Below are positions 21,446-33,156 of a DNA stretch of 64,000 nt, in pieces. This DNA is from Trichobilharzia regenti. Taxonomy: Eukaryota > Platyhelminthes > Trematoda > Strigeidida > Schistosomatidae. How positions within the stretch are numbered: position 1 is the stretch's first letter; the number at the start of each line of letters is the position of its first letter. The stretch is from NCBI GenBank assembly GCA_944472135.2, contig OX235262.1, positions 44,071,804 to 44,135,803 of the forward strand. The letters run 5' to 3'. A model generated the notes under the pieces. That model was not told the origin of the DNA. It did not search any database and was given only the letters and a program-made list of their open reading frames with translations. A program made the position numbers and the translations under genes.

Positions 21446-21651
21446 TAATGAATACACAGATTCAGTTTATTTAGGTGTATACATGTCAAAGTTAAAAATG
21501 AAAATATTGAAACTGAATTTTCAATGTAGAACGCAACAGTTCAACTTACCGCAATTCGTAAAAGCCCACAGACAGGTATGAAAAATGTAAAGAAACTATA
21601 AATAACGAAAATACTGAGAACAGAGAAAGAGAGTGGTTAAACGGAGAAATC

Positions 21652-21876
21652 TTTTTATTCCTTTACGTTCCCACTGGAACACAGGGCTTCACCTAGAGCC
21701 AGCTTGAAGATTCCGTAGCAGTGGTATTTATTTTTACGAGGTGGGGTTGCTAGGCTCATGCTCGACCTTTCCTCTTTGCCAGTCTTATTACTGGTCTCGG
21801 AGTGCGCTAGCAGGGATCGAACCCTGAACCACTTTAGGTGTGTTTGGCCAGTATTCTACCCTTGAGCCACGGATGC
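21652..21876 (-). mobile_element. SINE-A2
   Basis: The tail complement TTTATTCCTTTACGTTCCCA, the body complement CCAGTCTTATTACTGG and the B box complement GGATCGAACCC are present. The head complement near 21870 (GAGCCACGGATGC) is mutated. Confidence 0.8.
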
Positions 21877-21884
21877 TAGACGGA

Positions 21885-22685
21885 GAATTCTAAGTATTTG
21901 ATGTACCTGGGAGATCAAAATTAGTGAATACATTTATACCACTCAGAACAGTTCCGAACTATATCACCAATAGTCTCTAACCATTGCTTCTTTGGAACTC
22001 GAGGACTCCAGAGATGCAATTTACACCCTCCTACCTGGCTCAGACCAAGAATTAAAGGCTTAATGGAATGACTTCAGTATTTTGACTTGACCTTCTCTAA
22101 TTCTTTTGTTGGTTAACGTAGCTTGATGAGGGAGTCGGTAGCCTGAGATGCGTAATAAGTGTCAAGGACATCCTAATCTGTGCAACTCTATGACCAAATC
22201 AACTGTTGCATGGTAGTGTAAGATGAATCACCTAATAATCAGTTAATTCAACTGCTTGTTTCAGTAATTTGAGGTAAATCAATACAAATACCATCGCTAA
22301 GATGTTTAGATCCATTACTGAAACTCATGCACGAAACATTATTTTGTCAGAGTAGAAGACGAGAAACTAGGTAAAGAAATGTTTATTTGGAATTTGGTAT
22401 ATCTATATAGCTAAATTATGTACACCTTGTCTTCAAATCACCATTCGCGCAGATTTTCTATGTTGTGCTACTTCCGGCCTTCCTTTGTACTGTGTTTCTT
22501 TGTGTTCCTTTCACGTCTTCAATGTGTCTCCACAACGCTGTACCATTTGCCTTCTCTGATATCAAATATATTTCCCTGCTATCTGGTGTTTTTATGCCGA
22601 TGAATAACTCTTTATATACTATTGATAAATCTGATCTTTTTTATACCTGAACAGTCAAACCCGGTTTAAATCCAATTATCTCAGC
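21885..22685. other. No recognised feature
   Basis: Two overlapping 61-codon frames at 22.4-22.65 kb have no family resemblance. No repeats were matched. Confidence 0.4.
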
Positions 22686-22691
22686 TTTTCA

Positions 22692-22860
22692 TAATTAGTC
22701 CCTTGGGTTCCAAGTGGAGCATACAGCTTCAGCATGACATTTCAGTTGTATTCCGTTTTTAGCTGATTCCACGAGTTTCCATTTCCTCCTCATAAGATCT
22801 TCTCCATATCACCCTTGGAAGCCTAACTCGTCCCTTCCCATTCATCTAATTTACTAGTCT
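22692..22860 (-). pseudogene. RTE-like LINE 3' tail relic
   Basis: The complement of the LINE end (CCCTTGGGTTCCAAGTGGAG) is followed by reverse-strand remnants of the C-terminal tail (a GKGRVRLPRVIW-like segment). Strongly truncated. Confidence 0.6.
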
Positions 22861-23104
22861 GTCGTAAGTCCAGAAAAAGAAAGACGACTGGGAATTCAAC
22901 TAGTGACCCTACACCGAAAAAACTCGTCCAGTGGCTAAAGGAAGAAAAATATAATGTAACTCAGCTTCTAGAAACAGTCAACTTTTGTTTCCAAATCTGA
23001 CGGTCACAATGGGCAGTTCAACTTCATATTTAGTCTCTCAGCAACAATAATAATGATAATAACAGTAATCGCACAAGTCTATCCTTGTGTGCCATTTTAT
23101 TTTC

Positions 23105-23378
23105 TATAGTTGGTTTGTAAGGATTAGATTTGTTCTTTCGAGTTTGACCACAGATTGATTTCAGTTAGCGAACCATCGAAAACCAGCACTGGAGTAGTGG
23201 ACAGTTCTTTCGTCAGTCTAGTTTAGGACTCATCAGGAGTAAGTACCCTTAACCAGGGTTCGATCCCAGGACCTCCGGGTTACAAGTCAAGTTCGTATAC
23301 CATTCAGCCACTGGGACCCGATTCAATAGCCAGTCCATGAATTCTAACTTCTATCAATTCGTGATTTAGTGCTACCAT
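23105..23378 (-). mobile_element. SINE-B, nearly complete
   Basis: The minus strand has the flank GAATTCATGGACTGGC, A box AGTGGCTGAATGG, B box TGGGATCGAACCC, hammerhead core CTGATGA with GAAA, and tail GGTTCGCTAACTGAAATCAA. Core bases are intact but the stem I strands no longer pair well. Confidence 0.7.
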
Positions 23379-23384
23379 AATTTA

Positions 23385-24070
23385 CTAATGCCACACAATA
23401 TTTTGTGTTTGGTTCACAAAAAACTTACAAAGATTATTCAAATAATTTAATTTTTCACTATTCCATTGATGGAATTTTATTTATCACCCCATTTTCTTTG
23501 GATTACTTTGAATTCAATCACGTTTATGAAATCGTATTAACTAAATATATTATTATTAATATTATATGAAATGCAATAGGCTAGAAAGTACAATATTACT
23601 TATGAATTAGTCAGAAACTTTTGATTTATTTTAAGTAGCCTGATCAGTTGATGTCAAAAAAAACACAATAATTATCATTATTATAAATAAATAGTTGATT
23701 TAAATAATTCACCAATCAATAATAAATTGATTTCACCTTAATATTTTGATTTATTTTATTATAATGAATTGATACGCTAGAATAAAGTTTAAATGAAAAT
23801 AGTGCAAACATTGTATTTCATTGAGTCTATATTCAGTCTAAATTAATGCGTTAAAACACACAGATGTCTGTGTGAATGCTATCCATTTAGACTTCTACTT
23901 CAAAGAGTTTTTAACCATGGCTGTCAGTAGAATATTTATTATGTAGTCAAGAAAGTGGGAACCCCTGACTAATTCAGATGTGTATACAAAATTCAATGAA
24001 GAGACTTTTTCCTTAATATTTTATCTCATTTCCCATTGCTATTACAAGTATTATATCTAAGTTGTATTGT
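23385..24070. other. Very AT-rich stretch without recognised feature
   Basis: Short TTA/TAA runs only. It is the 3' flank of the next, minus-strand PLE. Confidence 0.4.
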
Positions 24071-24071
24071 A

Positions 24072-25340
24072 ATTAGTCGTGTTCTCTGGGCTGGTTGGTT
24101 TATTTGCGGAGCTTTCGTCGTCCTTCTGGACAACACCGTTAGCGCAGTCTCTAGTGTAAAGTGAACTGATTTAAATTTCCTCATGGGTGACAGAAGTGAA
24201 TCTACCGGTAACCATCTTTACAAATGTATTGATCATTTTCTACTGACTTGGATTTTTAACTCTCTGGTAACATGATTTACTTTTTATTAGTTGGTAGATT
24301 TATTCTATATTACACCAACATGTTTGTTAATTGCATATTCGTTTGAGTACCAGGCTTCTAGGAATTCCCTGAGTGCACTTTTGGTGTTTCCTCTGTCTAA
24401 GATTTTGACATTATCCCAATCAAATTGATGTCCATAATTGTCTATATACATTGGTATGAAAGAATATATATCATAGTTTTTCACGGCTGATTTGTTTTCT
24501 TGGATTCTAATTCGAAGGGGACGCCCACTTTGGCCGATGTAATGCATGTTGCAGTTCATATAACTCATTTCGTAAATGATATTAATTTTATCTCCTTTTT
24601 CTGTTCGATCTTTTGGTTTGCATAATATCGATTAAAGTGGCTGGGCTGGCTAGTGTACTATATCTATTTCTAACGGTTTCAATATTCTAGCTGTTAATTC
24701 AGAGATATATGCCAGGATGAATTTTCTTCTGTTCTTTGATGATGGTTTCTTGGTGGTGTTGTGATTCGATTTTAAACACTTTTTGATGAAATTTTGTGGA
24801 AATCCATATTCTTATTTTTGAAGACCGTTAGTAGGTACTTTGATTCCTTTTTTCAACATTGGAGTCCTACAGTGTGTTTGAACTCTTTTAAACAATGTCT
24901 GCACACAGTTTCTTTTGTGAGTGATTGGATTATTGCTAGTATAGTTGAGTATTTGATCTGTGTGCGTTGATTTTCTATATACTTGTGTTCCTAAATTTCC
25001 TGTGTTGGTTCTCCTGATTAAGACATCTAAAAATGGGATTTCGTTATCTAATTCTTCTTCTCTTGTGAATCTGATGTCTTCAAAAATATGTTGTTTATTA
25101 ATTTATGAGTATATTCTAAATCATTTCTTTTGATTATTACAAATTTATCATCAACGTAACGTACCTGTCCAGATTTTCGGTTTAATTATAGGTAGAGCTA
25201 TTAATTCTAATCTTTGCATGACGGCTTCAGCCATTAATCCTGATATGGGCGATCCCATTGGTGTTCCTTTTATCTTTTCGTATATTTGAGTATTGAATCG
25301 GAAGTATGTTGTAAATCATCCACCTGAGTTACAAATCTTC
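24072..25340 (-). pseudogene. Penelope-like element, RT to GIY-YIG, decayed
   Basis: Reading down the minus strand: a GTPMGSPISGLMAEAVMQRLE-type RT block (about 25.25 kb), YVDDKFVII (about 25.15 kb), the FLDVLIRR and YRKSTHTDQ blocks, a linker, then MHYIGQSGRP with RIRIQENKSAV (the GIY-YIG module, about 24.3-24.6 kb). At least three stops or shifts interrupt it; the last 88 codons are open. The N-terminus is missing. The GSPISG and YIGQ variants set it apart from the 33 and 48 kb elements. Its 3' region carries a hammerhead. Confidence 0.8.
24105..24146 (-). ncRNA. PLE hammerhead with strong stem II
   Basis: Minus strand: TGCG (24143-24146) pairs with CGCA (24105-24108) as stem I. GTTGTCC-AGAA-GGACGAC is a 7-bp stem II with one wobble. 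GAAA follows, then the minimal stem III A-GC-U and base C before the cleavage point. The core reads CTAACGGT instead of CUGANGA, so activity is probably lost. A relative at 7360-7401 retains the core. Confidence 0.6.
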
Positions 25341-25364
25341 TCTATTATTTTAAGTTGTATTGTT

Positions 25365-25970
25365 TCAAGTAAGGACGACGGAACGGATTAGGATTTGAAA
25401 ACTGACCATGATCGAAAAAGTAAGACAGACAGTCATTACCCTGAAATCAATGTAGAAATCTTCTTTACTCAGCATAATGAACAAATTTCGGAATTTTAAC
25501 ACCAGTGTTAAGCTAGCCAGTTCTTCGATATGGATCAGAAGCTTGCACTGTGAGCCTGACACTAAATGCATTTCTAACAGGCTACTGAAGACTTTCATCA
25601 ACATCTGCCTTCGATAGAGAATGTCAGTTGATCAGAAAATATTAACAATAAGGAATTCTGGTAACGAACCAACCGAGAACCTATTACTCAGCAAGTATAC
25701 AGATGAATGGAAATGGATATGGATCGGACACGTGTTAAGAAGACCGCTGAGTGAAATCATGCTCCAGTCTCTCGAGTGGAACACAACTGCGAAATGACAA
25801 GTTGGGCGTTGATCGAGAGTGGCATGCTGGAGATCGTATGAGCAAGAGATGACAGATTTTGGGCGGTCATGGAGCCAGTTAGAGACAAATTCAGAGAATA
25901 GGATGAAATGGATTTTGGCTGCTGAAGTCTTAGATTCCACTCAAAACTCAAGAGAATAATTATAAGTATT
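25365..25970 (+). pseudogene. RTE-like LINE 3' portion
   Basis: Frames broken by stops carry TDRGTDEDxI-like, KSMxKSSLLSIMN-like and FINICL segments, then WIGHVLRRPLSE and a QVGR-like segment. The end is poorly preserved (AGTCTTAGATTCCACTCAAA). It begins right beside the 5' limit of the preceding PLE. Confidence 0.65.
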
Positions 25971-26017
25971 CACACCACTTGTTTAGATTTCCTCACGGGA
26001 TATAGTTCCTTATTTAT

Positions 26018-26110
26018 ATATATATATATACCTTGATAGTAAATTCGTTAAAAAAAGTCTCCCACCCGAATATTGTGCTCTTAGTATTATCACTATTAAA
26101 TTACCTCAAA
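26018..26110 (+). repeat. (TA)n and repeat related to 11.5 and 27.6 kb
   Basis: An 8-unit TA run precedes CTTGATAGTAAATTCGTT, which resembles the element end at 11.53 kb. AATATTGTGCTCTTAGTATT is shared loosely with 27.64-27.68 kb. Confidence 0.35.
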
Positions 26111-26123
26111 TAAAAGACTCTGA

Positions 26124-26725
26124 ATGGGTGGTTACTCTATTGATGCTGCACCGACAGTCAAATCACTTACTCATATGACAGCTAGACAAAACCCTAGGAA
26201 GCTGGTTTTATTACCTCAGTCATACAAACGTCGAGTTATTTCTTCTACACGGATAAGAAGCTTGGCGGACGGGTCACAAAGAATATTTCCAACAGCCTGT
26301 TGCAGACCTTTATCAACCAGCAACTGTCTTCGCTGGATCTATACTAAAGATCAGATGGCCGGGCCGGAAAGAATCACCAACAAGAAACTATGGGAAGAAA
26401 CAAAACAAGAACCAATCGCCCAACCAACAAATATACAGGAGAAAGTGGAGACGGATTGGACACTCGCTGAGGAGGCCGCTGGGTGACATCGCGCGCGCGT
26501 CAGGTCATTGGTCGAGTGGAACCAGGCCGAAAGGGAAGCGGCGAAAGGGTCGTCGGTGCAAGGATGACATGGAGGAGATGGTGTGAAGAGGAGTTGAAAG
26601 AGTATGGAGTAACATGGATGCAGGTGAAAAGTAAAGTAGAAGGAAGACATAAGTGGCAAGTGGAGACGTGCAGTTGAAGCCGTATGTTCCACTAGGAACC
26701 CAAAGGAACAATAATAATAATTTTA
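26124..26725 (+). pseudogene. RTE-like LINE 3' portion
   Basis: A 120-codon frame begins in degenerate RTE sequence and includes ITNKKLWEETKQEP. The conserved tail continues in other frames (a WIGHSLRRP-like segment; RKGRRCKDDMEEMV). It ends CCGTATGTTCCACTAGGAAC plus AATAATAATAA. The 3' 340 bp closely match the minus-strand element at 43.72-44.05 kb. Confidence 0.75.
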
Positions 26726-26729
26726 CCTG

Positions 26730-28025
26730 CAGATGTATAACTCGTAGGTCAGCTGTTCTTATCCAGCTTCACACTTCAAACCCAATTACTGTCAGTTACG
26801 TCTACTCTAAAAGGAGTTAAATCTTTCACAGGTATATATTAGTTTGGTGTTCAGCCCAAGACCTCATCAGCGAGGGGTTCTAGTCTGTCAGATGAATACT
26901 TTTGAAACCGGAAGAATAACTATTTATCTTCAGTGACCTAAAACACTATGACAGCCTGCTTAATTGAGTGGGCTACCTAAATTTCCTATCCATCACAGCA
27001 CGTCTATTGTACTCAGTTTCAAATTCTTTTATTCTTCTGATCACCACAATGAATCGCACTCTATACTGGCGTACAACTATAAATAAGTTTCTACCTTTTT
27101 GAAGGAAACGGAGGGAGGACAAAGTGGAATAGTACTGCAGCAATCTCCGGCTGAAGCAACATTTCTTCAGACAATATATTTTCGATCATTATATCGTTTG
27201 AAGTTTTTGCTTTAGAGGTAAATACTTTTCAGTGGAACTCCTTGAAAATTCTGTACTATGAATGTATTGAATAAAATAAGGCTATTATTATTATTATGAA
27301 GGATAACAGTTTGATAATCGTCTCCGCTGCATTAACAAAACACGCATAATCTGGGAACGTTAAACCTCATCGTTGTCAAGTGAAACCCAGGTGTCAAAGA
27401 CTGAAAAATGACAGAGTTTGTAAGCGGTTACTTCTGTTTGACTTAAGGAAGTTTCTTAGGTGCAGAGAAGTTTGACATCACATTGAATAACTTTACAATC
27501 TGAGAAAAATGACGAAGGTTTCTAGTGTTGGATTGGATGAATTTGAGCCTATATTTTATATTTAGTAATTGATATCAATTATTGATTCGCCGAAGAGCAT
27601 ACAGCAGGAATTTCCCTGTCAGAGCCTAAGTTTGGTAATAAATCCTTCGAAAATACTAACTTCCCTCAATATTGTGGTATTATTGTTGATGCTTTGACTG
27701 ACTGATGTGAAATCAGTTGATTTAAAACCACTTCTAAATGCTTTCTTGTAAATTATTACGTAAACGTTTTCTTTTTAAGCTGTTCACCAGAAACTTCTCG
27801 AATATCCTTCCAAACAAATAAATCATACGATTTCATGTCACTTATAGCTGATTATGCCATCACACTGAACTTATTTTGTTACTTCTTCAAACTGTCATCT
27901 TCATGTCAAACTTCTGTTAAACAGAATATATAAAACAATCTATGTTCTTATCAATTTCTAATTCATTTGTGATTTTCCTGTTGATTGGTTGGATCAAAAT
28001 GTTCGTCCTCTGTTGACATGTCAAC
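26730..28025. other. No recognised gene
   Basis: Contains ATTATTATTATTATG at 27280-27296 and a piece at 27628-27690 weakly similar to 26.03-26.1 kb. Otherwise nothing could be matched. Confidence 0.4.
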
Positions 28026-28029
28026 TCCT

Positions 28030-28605
28030 TACGCGGGATAGTCGGAAAAGCAAGACAAGCTTTCATTACTCTCAAGTCTGTGTGGAGGTCAACAACACTA
28101 CTCAGCATCAAAAATAAGATCCAATGTGAAGTCAGTGCTACTATACGGATCAGAGACTTGGCCAGAGAGTCATAAACAGCATCTCAAACAAACTTCAAAC
28201 CTTCATCAACAGTTGTCTTCGCTCAATACTCAAGATCAGATGGCCGGCCAGAAAAGATCAGCAATTGTGAGGGATCTCTGGCAATGAGCGAACCACCCTA
28301 GCTGGAACCGATTGTGAAACAAATAGGCAGGAAGAAATGGAGATGGATTGGCTGGCCATACGCTGAGGAAACCATCAAGGGACATCACTAGACAAGCCAT
28401 TGCTCGAGTGGAACCCGAAAGGGAAGCGGCGAGTTGGTCGTCATTGTGAGGGTGATTTGGATGAGGTCATGTGAAGAGGAGATGAAAGTATGTGGGCAGA
28501 CTTGGAGCGGAGTGAAAACGTTGGCAGAGAACCGAACGCAATGGAGACGCGCAGCTGAAGCCTTATGTTCCTTAGGAATTAAAGGATATAATAATCATAA
28601 TAAGT
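28030..28605 (+). pseudogene. RTE-like LINE 3' portion
   Basis: The sequence is nearly the same as the 9.55-10.23 and 11.67-12.46 kb copies, with GGAAAAGCAAGACAAGCTTT, TGTGGAGGTCAAC and GGATTGGCTGGCCATACGCT. Small deletions remove about 10-20 bp in two places. The tail is CTTATGTTCCTTAGGAAT followed by an AATCATAATAA run. Confidence 0.8.
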
Positions 28606-28617
28606 GACACCAACTAC

Positions 28618-28802
28618 AAAAGTGGTGGCTCTCATGGTCTATGTGGTCCAATAGATAGCGCCTTGGCGCTTGAAACGATGAGTACTGGATCCGAGTCTCA
28701 GCAGGAACACCATCACCCACTGGGGAATGCAGATACATCCAGTTGGCGAGTCCCGAGTGGGACGAAATGAACATCCTGGATTCCATCTCTGGTCGTCATT
28801 TA
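28618..28802 (+). mobile_element. SINE-C (Sm-alpha-like), diverged
   Basis: tRNA-like head (TGTGGTCCAATAGATAGC; B-box-like TGGATCCGAGTCTC), then ACACCATCACCCACTGGGG, ACATCCAG, a ribozyme core mutated to TTGGCGA, GTCCCGAGTGGGAC stem II, GAAA, and the end CATCCTGGATTCCATC. Bases 3 and 6 of the core are changed; inactive. Confidence 0.7.
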
Positions 28803-28934
28803 CTAAATAATCTTTAAAGCTGTTCTAATATCAGTCTTGTGGTTCATATCGATTTGGTGTTGAGCTATAGACGAAGTTGGTAGTCTGCCACCTCATCTAT
28901 CGTTTTTTTCAAAGTTCATTTATTTTTCGAAATA

Positions 28935-30960
28935 TACTCTCCCATTCTCACATGCAAAGTACGATTACTCCTCCCTGTGTATATGAGCCTACATACATAC
29001 GTGTGAAGTGGTATATGATGTGGGATGTAACACAATCATTTGTGCATTTTTGTGGTTTGTAGTGGAGCATATTTTTGGCATTTTTCATAATTATAAGCCG
29101 AAGCGCATAATAGGTTCTACGTATAACCGAGTTTAGTCTCTGTCTTAAAATCCTACCAATTATTTCCCCATTGGATGGTACTTTAATGAAGATATACATC
29201 TTAGAGACAGAATGGATTATAGGTTTTAAAACTAAGTGACACCGATTTAAAAATCTCAAAGCATATCCGTTTTCAACAAGGGTATTCATCAGTATTTGAT
29301 TTTTATTGTCTATAACATCAGGTTAACAAATACTCTGAATCCTCTTGAATAAGCACTTCATCAAACCCTCGTAGTGCAATGAACAGAAGCTGTGGCCATT
29401 CAAATATTGCCCTGTCCAAGTAGGCTTTCGGTAAACTGATCTCTTCATTGAACCATCTTCTCCCTGACTCAGAAGTATGCCTAAAAATGCAAGTTGGTTG
29501 CAACGTTCTTCTTCACATGTAAGACTTATGTGATTTCGTATAGGGCTGACTCTATCCAGTGCGCGACTTGTGTCTTCGTAATTATCGCATATCAAAATAA
29601 TGTCATCAACATGCCTTTTTGAAAAAGACACTTTAACAGTCAAATCAACGAACACATTTTCAATGTAAGACCATGTAAACATCAGCCAGCAATGGTCTTA
29701 ATGGACCACCACCACCCTCATAGAAACGCCTTCCACTTTCCTATAGTCCTCAAATTCAAATGTTACATGGACACCGTTAGTACAACATAATAATAAAACT
29801 TTCAAATAAGTTAGAGGAATAGGGAAGGAAATACAACTAGAGGATATATATAATCGCGAAGAATATCAACAGTCTAAATAAAGGGTACATTTGTAAACGA
29901 GGAATTGACATCATAATAGTACATTTCCACATCTCTTACATTCATGTTAACAAGACAGTCGACAAGTTCAAGAATATCTTTCAAAGAGAACCTACATAAT
30001 TTATTACATACTGGACTTAAAATACCAGCTAAGCATTTTGCCGCGTCGGTGGCATAGTGGTTAGGACGCTGGCCGACCATGCACATGGTCCGGGGTTCGA
30101 TCACCGGCCACAGACGCACTCCTTTACCTCTCTAAGCCAGTAATAAAAAAGCTGGTAAAGAGGAGAGGTTGGGCATGGGGCTAGCAACCCCATCCTGTAA
30201 AATAAACACTGCTTCAGAAACTTCAAGTCACTAGCTTGAAGCCTTATGTTCCACTGTGAACGTGAAGGAAAAAAATCCATTTTGCCAGTTTATGTGTAGG
30301 AGAATGACATTGATAGAATTGGACGAAATGGATTGTCAAATTTATGAATTTAGGGTTATTCATGAAGGTTTAGAAAGTCAGATAGCATATGTTACAACAA
30401 ATTACACTCTTGTTTGTCAATAACATCCATGCCACAAAGTTTTACTTAGTGGGATGTTACTTTTCCTTCCAGTTTTCTGATATTAACAGAAGGGACATCG
30501 GCTACGAATCTGCTTTTATTATTAGGAATAGATGCCATTTTTGTTTTATAGTCATACCTTTCCATTTCACTTGCACCAGATCCTTTGTCAGGTTTCAGAT
30601 GAGACGTAATTTTTTTAGGGCTTTGAAATGGGTCGAAGTCAACGTGCTTTCTTTGTTTCCGACTTGAATTACGGAATTAATGTGCTACATCTACAAATTC
30701 AGCTTTCCACTAGCTTTGGAACTAGAGGACTAATCTGGCCATAAATATTTTCAAACTGGAAATAGACTGCTACGTTTGTGATCATGTTTAATGGGATTGA
30801 AAAATTGAAACCAATTGGTAGTGTCTCCTTCTCGTGTACTAGAAGTTTAACTGATGACACATTTGTCACATACTTATCAAGATTTGATGGAAATGATTTT
30901 ATTTGATAGTCACTGGTAAGAGATCCAAGCAGCTTCAATCTATTTTATTCTATTTATTTA
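28935..30960 (-). pseudogene. Long decayed Penelope-like element split by a SINE
   Basis: Minus strand from 30.96 kb: N-terminal block with KPDKGSG and DYKTKMAS (about 30.5-30.6 kb), an IHKPDNPFRPILSM-type block (30.3-30.38 kb), the SINE-A2 insertion, FTNVPFI of RT motif A (29.88 kb), RHVDDIILIC of motif C (29.6 kb; Y to H), YRKPTWTGQYL, then the linker and the start of GIY-YIG (FTRMYVGSYTQ, about 28.98 kb). The rest of the nuclease is missing. Stops and shifts occur throughout. Its family also occurs at 52.2-53.0 kb. Confidence 0.75.
30043..30277 (+). mobile_element. SINE-A2 with 9-bp target-site duplication
   Basis: Full-length copy: GCGTCGG head, A box TGGCATAGTGG, B box GGTTCGATCACC, body and the LINE-like end CCTTATGTTCCACTGTGAAC with A-rich tail. 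CATTTTGCC occurs directly before (30034-30042) and after (30278-30286) it. Removing the element restores the reading of the surrounding PLE, which shows it inserted later. Confidence 0.92.
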
Positions 30961-30964
30961 TTTA

Positions 30965-31485
30965 TCATTTATTTATCGCTTTTATTTTATTAACGGCAGA
31001 GCTTCGAAAATTAATGAAATTGATTTAGCAAATTTCGGAAGATGAAGATAGTAACTGGAGTTCAGTTAATCCACATAACTTCTCATTGGAATTATCAATG
31101 TGAGACTTCGCAAGACGAATAAGATTTGAAAAATTTGGTTGAAGTTTAGAAGATGGAAGAGATTTATAAAATACCTTCAGGAATGTATGACTTAAGAGGA
31201 CAAGATTTATAAAAATCTAATTTCACTTTTTCAGATGCTACTTTACACTTAAAGTTAAGGAGGTCATTTAACCGTTTGACAATGTATAGAGAGAGTCTTC
31301 ATTTCAAAAATGTAAAACAGTTATTCCATTTCATAAATCTGGATAGTGCTATTAGATTTATAATTGCCTCTTCCCGATTGAGCATTCAATCAGTTCTTTA
31401 CGGATTCTCTACCTTAGCATTCTTTTCTCATGATATTTTATAGTCTTTAACTCTAAAATATGTGGAACTGTTAACCTGGCTGGTC
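30965..31485. other. No recognised feature
   Basis: TTTAT-rich at 30945-30990; otherwise without match. Confidence 0.4.
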
Positions 31486-31489
31486 GTCA

Positions 31490-31935
31490 GACAAAAATTT
31501 AGCTAAACCCAGAATAATTGACCCTGCTAATTTAAATAACCTAGAAAAAAGCTCAGCCATTGCGATGCACCCACTTGCATGTAATCACACAGCAATAGTT
31601 TGGGACAGGGTGAGAGTATTAAAAAGTAATATAGTTAGGTAGGGAGAGAGAGAGAGGTTAATTAATGAAACCTTGTTTATCGATTTAACACCGCACATGT
31701 GCGACCAGAATAACGCAACACCTATATCGCAGATATGGAATGTGGCGACAAACAACAAAGGGAAGTTGGAGACACAAAAGGATAGAAACCAATCATAGCA
31801 AATATGTATAAGACAAACTGCGAAACCATGGGACTAAATTGATATGGTTATGATTGGCAATAATTTATGCTCGAAACCTTGTCATCCAGTTGTTAATACT
31901 GATTCATCACTGAGTTATTATTAAAATAAACTTAT
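31490..31935 (+). pseudogene. Penelope-like element, family E, C-terminus and 3' region
   Basis: Frame pieces read AIAMHPLACNHTAIVWDRV and RERLINETLFID, as in the E-family fragments at 2.6, 60.8 and 61.8 kb. The 3' region includes TGCTCGAAACCTTGTCATCC, shared with 61.13 and 61.73 kb, where it fits the second half of a hammerhead. A stop interrupts the frame at about 31.64 kb. Confidence 0.6.
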
Positions 31936-32036
31936 CTAATATGGTCGTCAGAAAGTTACTTGTTCTACTTCAAAATGTTTCGAAGATTTTGATCATACCT
32001 ACACAGAAATAAAAGCAATACACATAAATCTGTCAT

Positions 32037-32268
32037 CTTTATTCCTTTACGTTCCCCGCTGAACATAGGGCTTCAAGCTAGAGCTCTGAAGTTCCGGAAG
32101 CAATGTTGTTTTATTTTTACGAGGTGGGGTTGCTAACCTCCTGTTCAAACTTCCCTCATTTACCGGTCTTATTACTGGCTTAGCAAGATAAGGGTGTATC
32201 GGACGGGGATCGGACCCTGGAGCATATGCGTGGTCGGCCAGAATTCTATCCTTAAGCTACCAACGCAT
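32037..32268 (-). mobile_element. SINE-A2
   Basis: Complement of the A2 end (TTTATTCCTTTACGTTCC), body (CGGTCTTATTACTGGCTTAG) and a mutated head (TGGTCGGCCAGAATTC, ACCAACGCAT) are all in order. Confidence 0.8.
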
Positions 32269-32274
32269 TCATAA

Positions 32275-33095
32275 TTTTATTAGCATAACGACAGTGAAAT
32301 GAATGTGTCAATATGAATGAATACTGCTAATACCTTGTTCAGACTATTTCCCATGAGAGAAGTCCAGTCGGTTATCACGGGTAAATATGAATACACAGTA
32401 CTAAGTTCGTTACATCAGATAAAGTTTAAAACCTCTCCCAGTCAGTTTAAAACTCTTTTCATCTAAAAGTTTTTTTTTACTCTGAAACCACAATGAATAA
32501 AGCTGAATCGGTAGTCTTGAATAACAATAGAATTATCATGAAAGGCCTGTCCATTACTGGACCATCGCTATGATATCTAATTTTTGATTTAGACCTCAAT
32601 TTCACCTGACTAGCTGAGTTATTTGTCCGAAATTCTGTTACATTTATGCGTTTTTTACGTCAATACAAATACTTATCTAGTTATACAGTAACTATCCCAG
32701 TTATTTAACCTAACTCCACCGCATTTCCCGTATAGAATAAGAACATCATGAGTGAACAGTTGTTTTCAATAACTTCTTCAAATTTTATAGCACCAAATCC
32801 ACGTAGGAGCTGAATAATACAGTAGATAATGTAATGAACGCTGCGAAAACGCAGAACAATGTCAAAACACACACTGCTACGTATGAATAGAGATAAAATC
32901 ATTTGGAGAACAATTTGACAATCGGTCCAGTGATAGTTGTAGACTAAAATCACGAATTTATGACCGTGCATCTTCAACAAGAAGTTGGAAATGTTTGTTT
33001 CGGAAATCAATTTAAAACAAGCAACTAATATCAATATAACAGGATTTAGTTAATCTACCAAATTTCGATAGAACTCTTCAGCTGGTTACTCTACG
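32275..33095. other. No recognised gene
   Basis: No match apart from an A2/LINE tail scrap at 33098-33128 (complement CACTGTGGAACGTGAAGGAA). A 109-codon minus-strand frame at 32.7-33.0 kb has no motif. Confidence 0.4.
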
Positions 33096-33156
33096 TATTT
33101 TTTTCCTTCACGTTCCACAGTGAAATAATGAAAACAGCATGATTAAACAAACAATG

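Noticed and set aside
22418..22650. Two overlapping 61-codon frames resembling membrane segments
   Set aside because: T-rich stretch, no conserved motif, two frames equally open.
32705..33034. 109-codon minus-strand open frame
   Set aside because: No family motif and not adjacent to any element part in frame; treated as chance.
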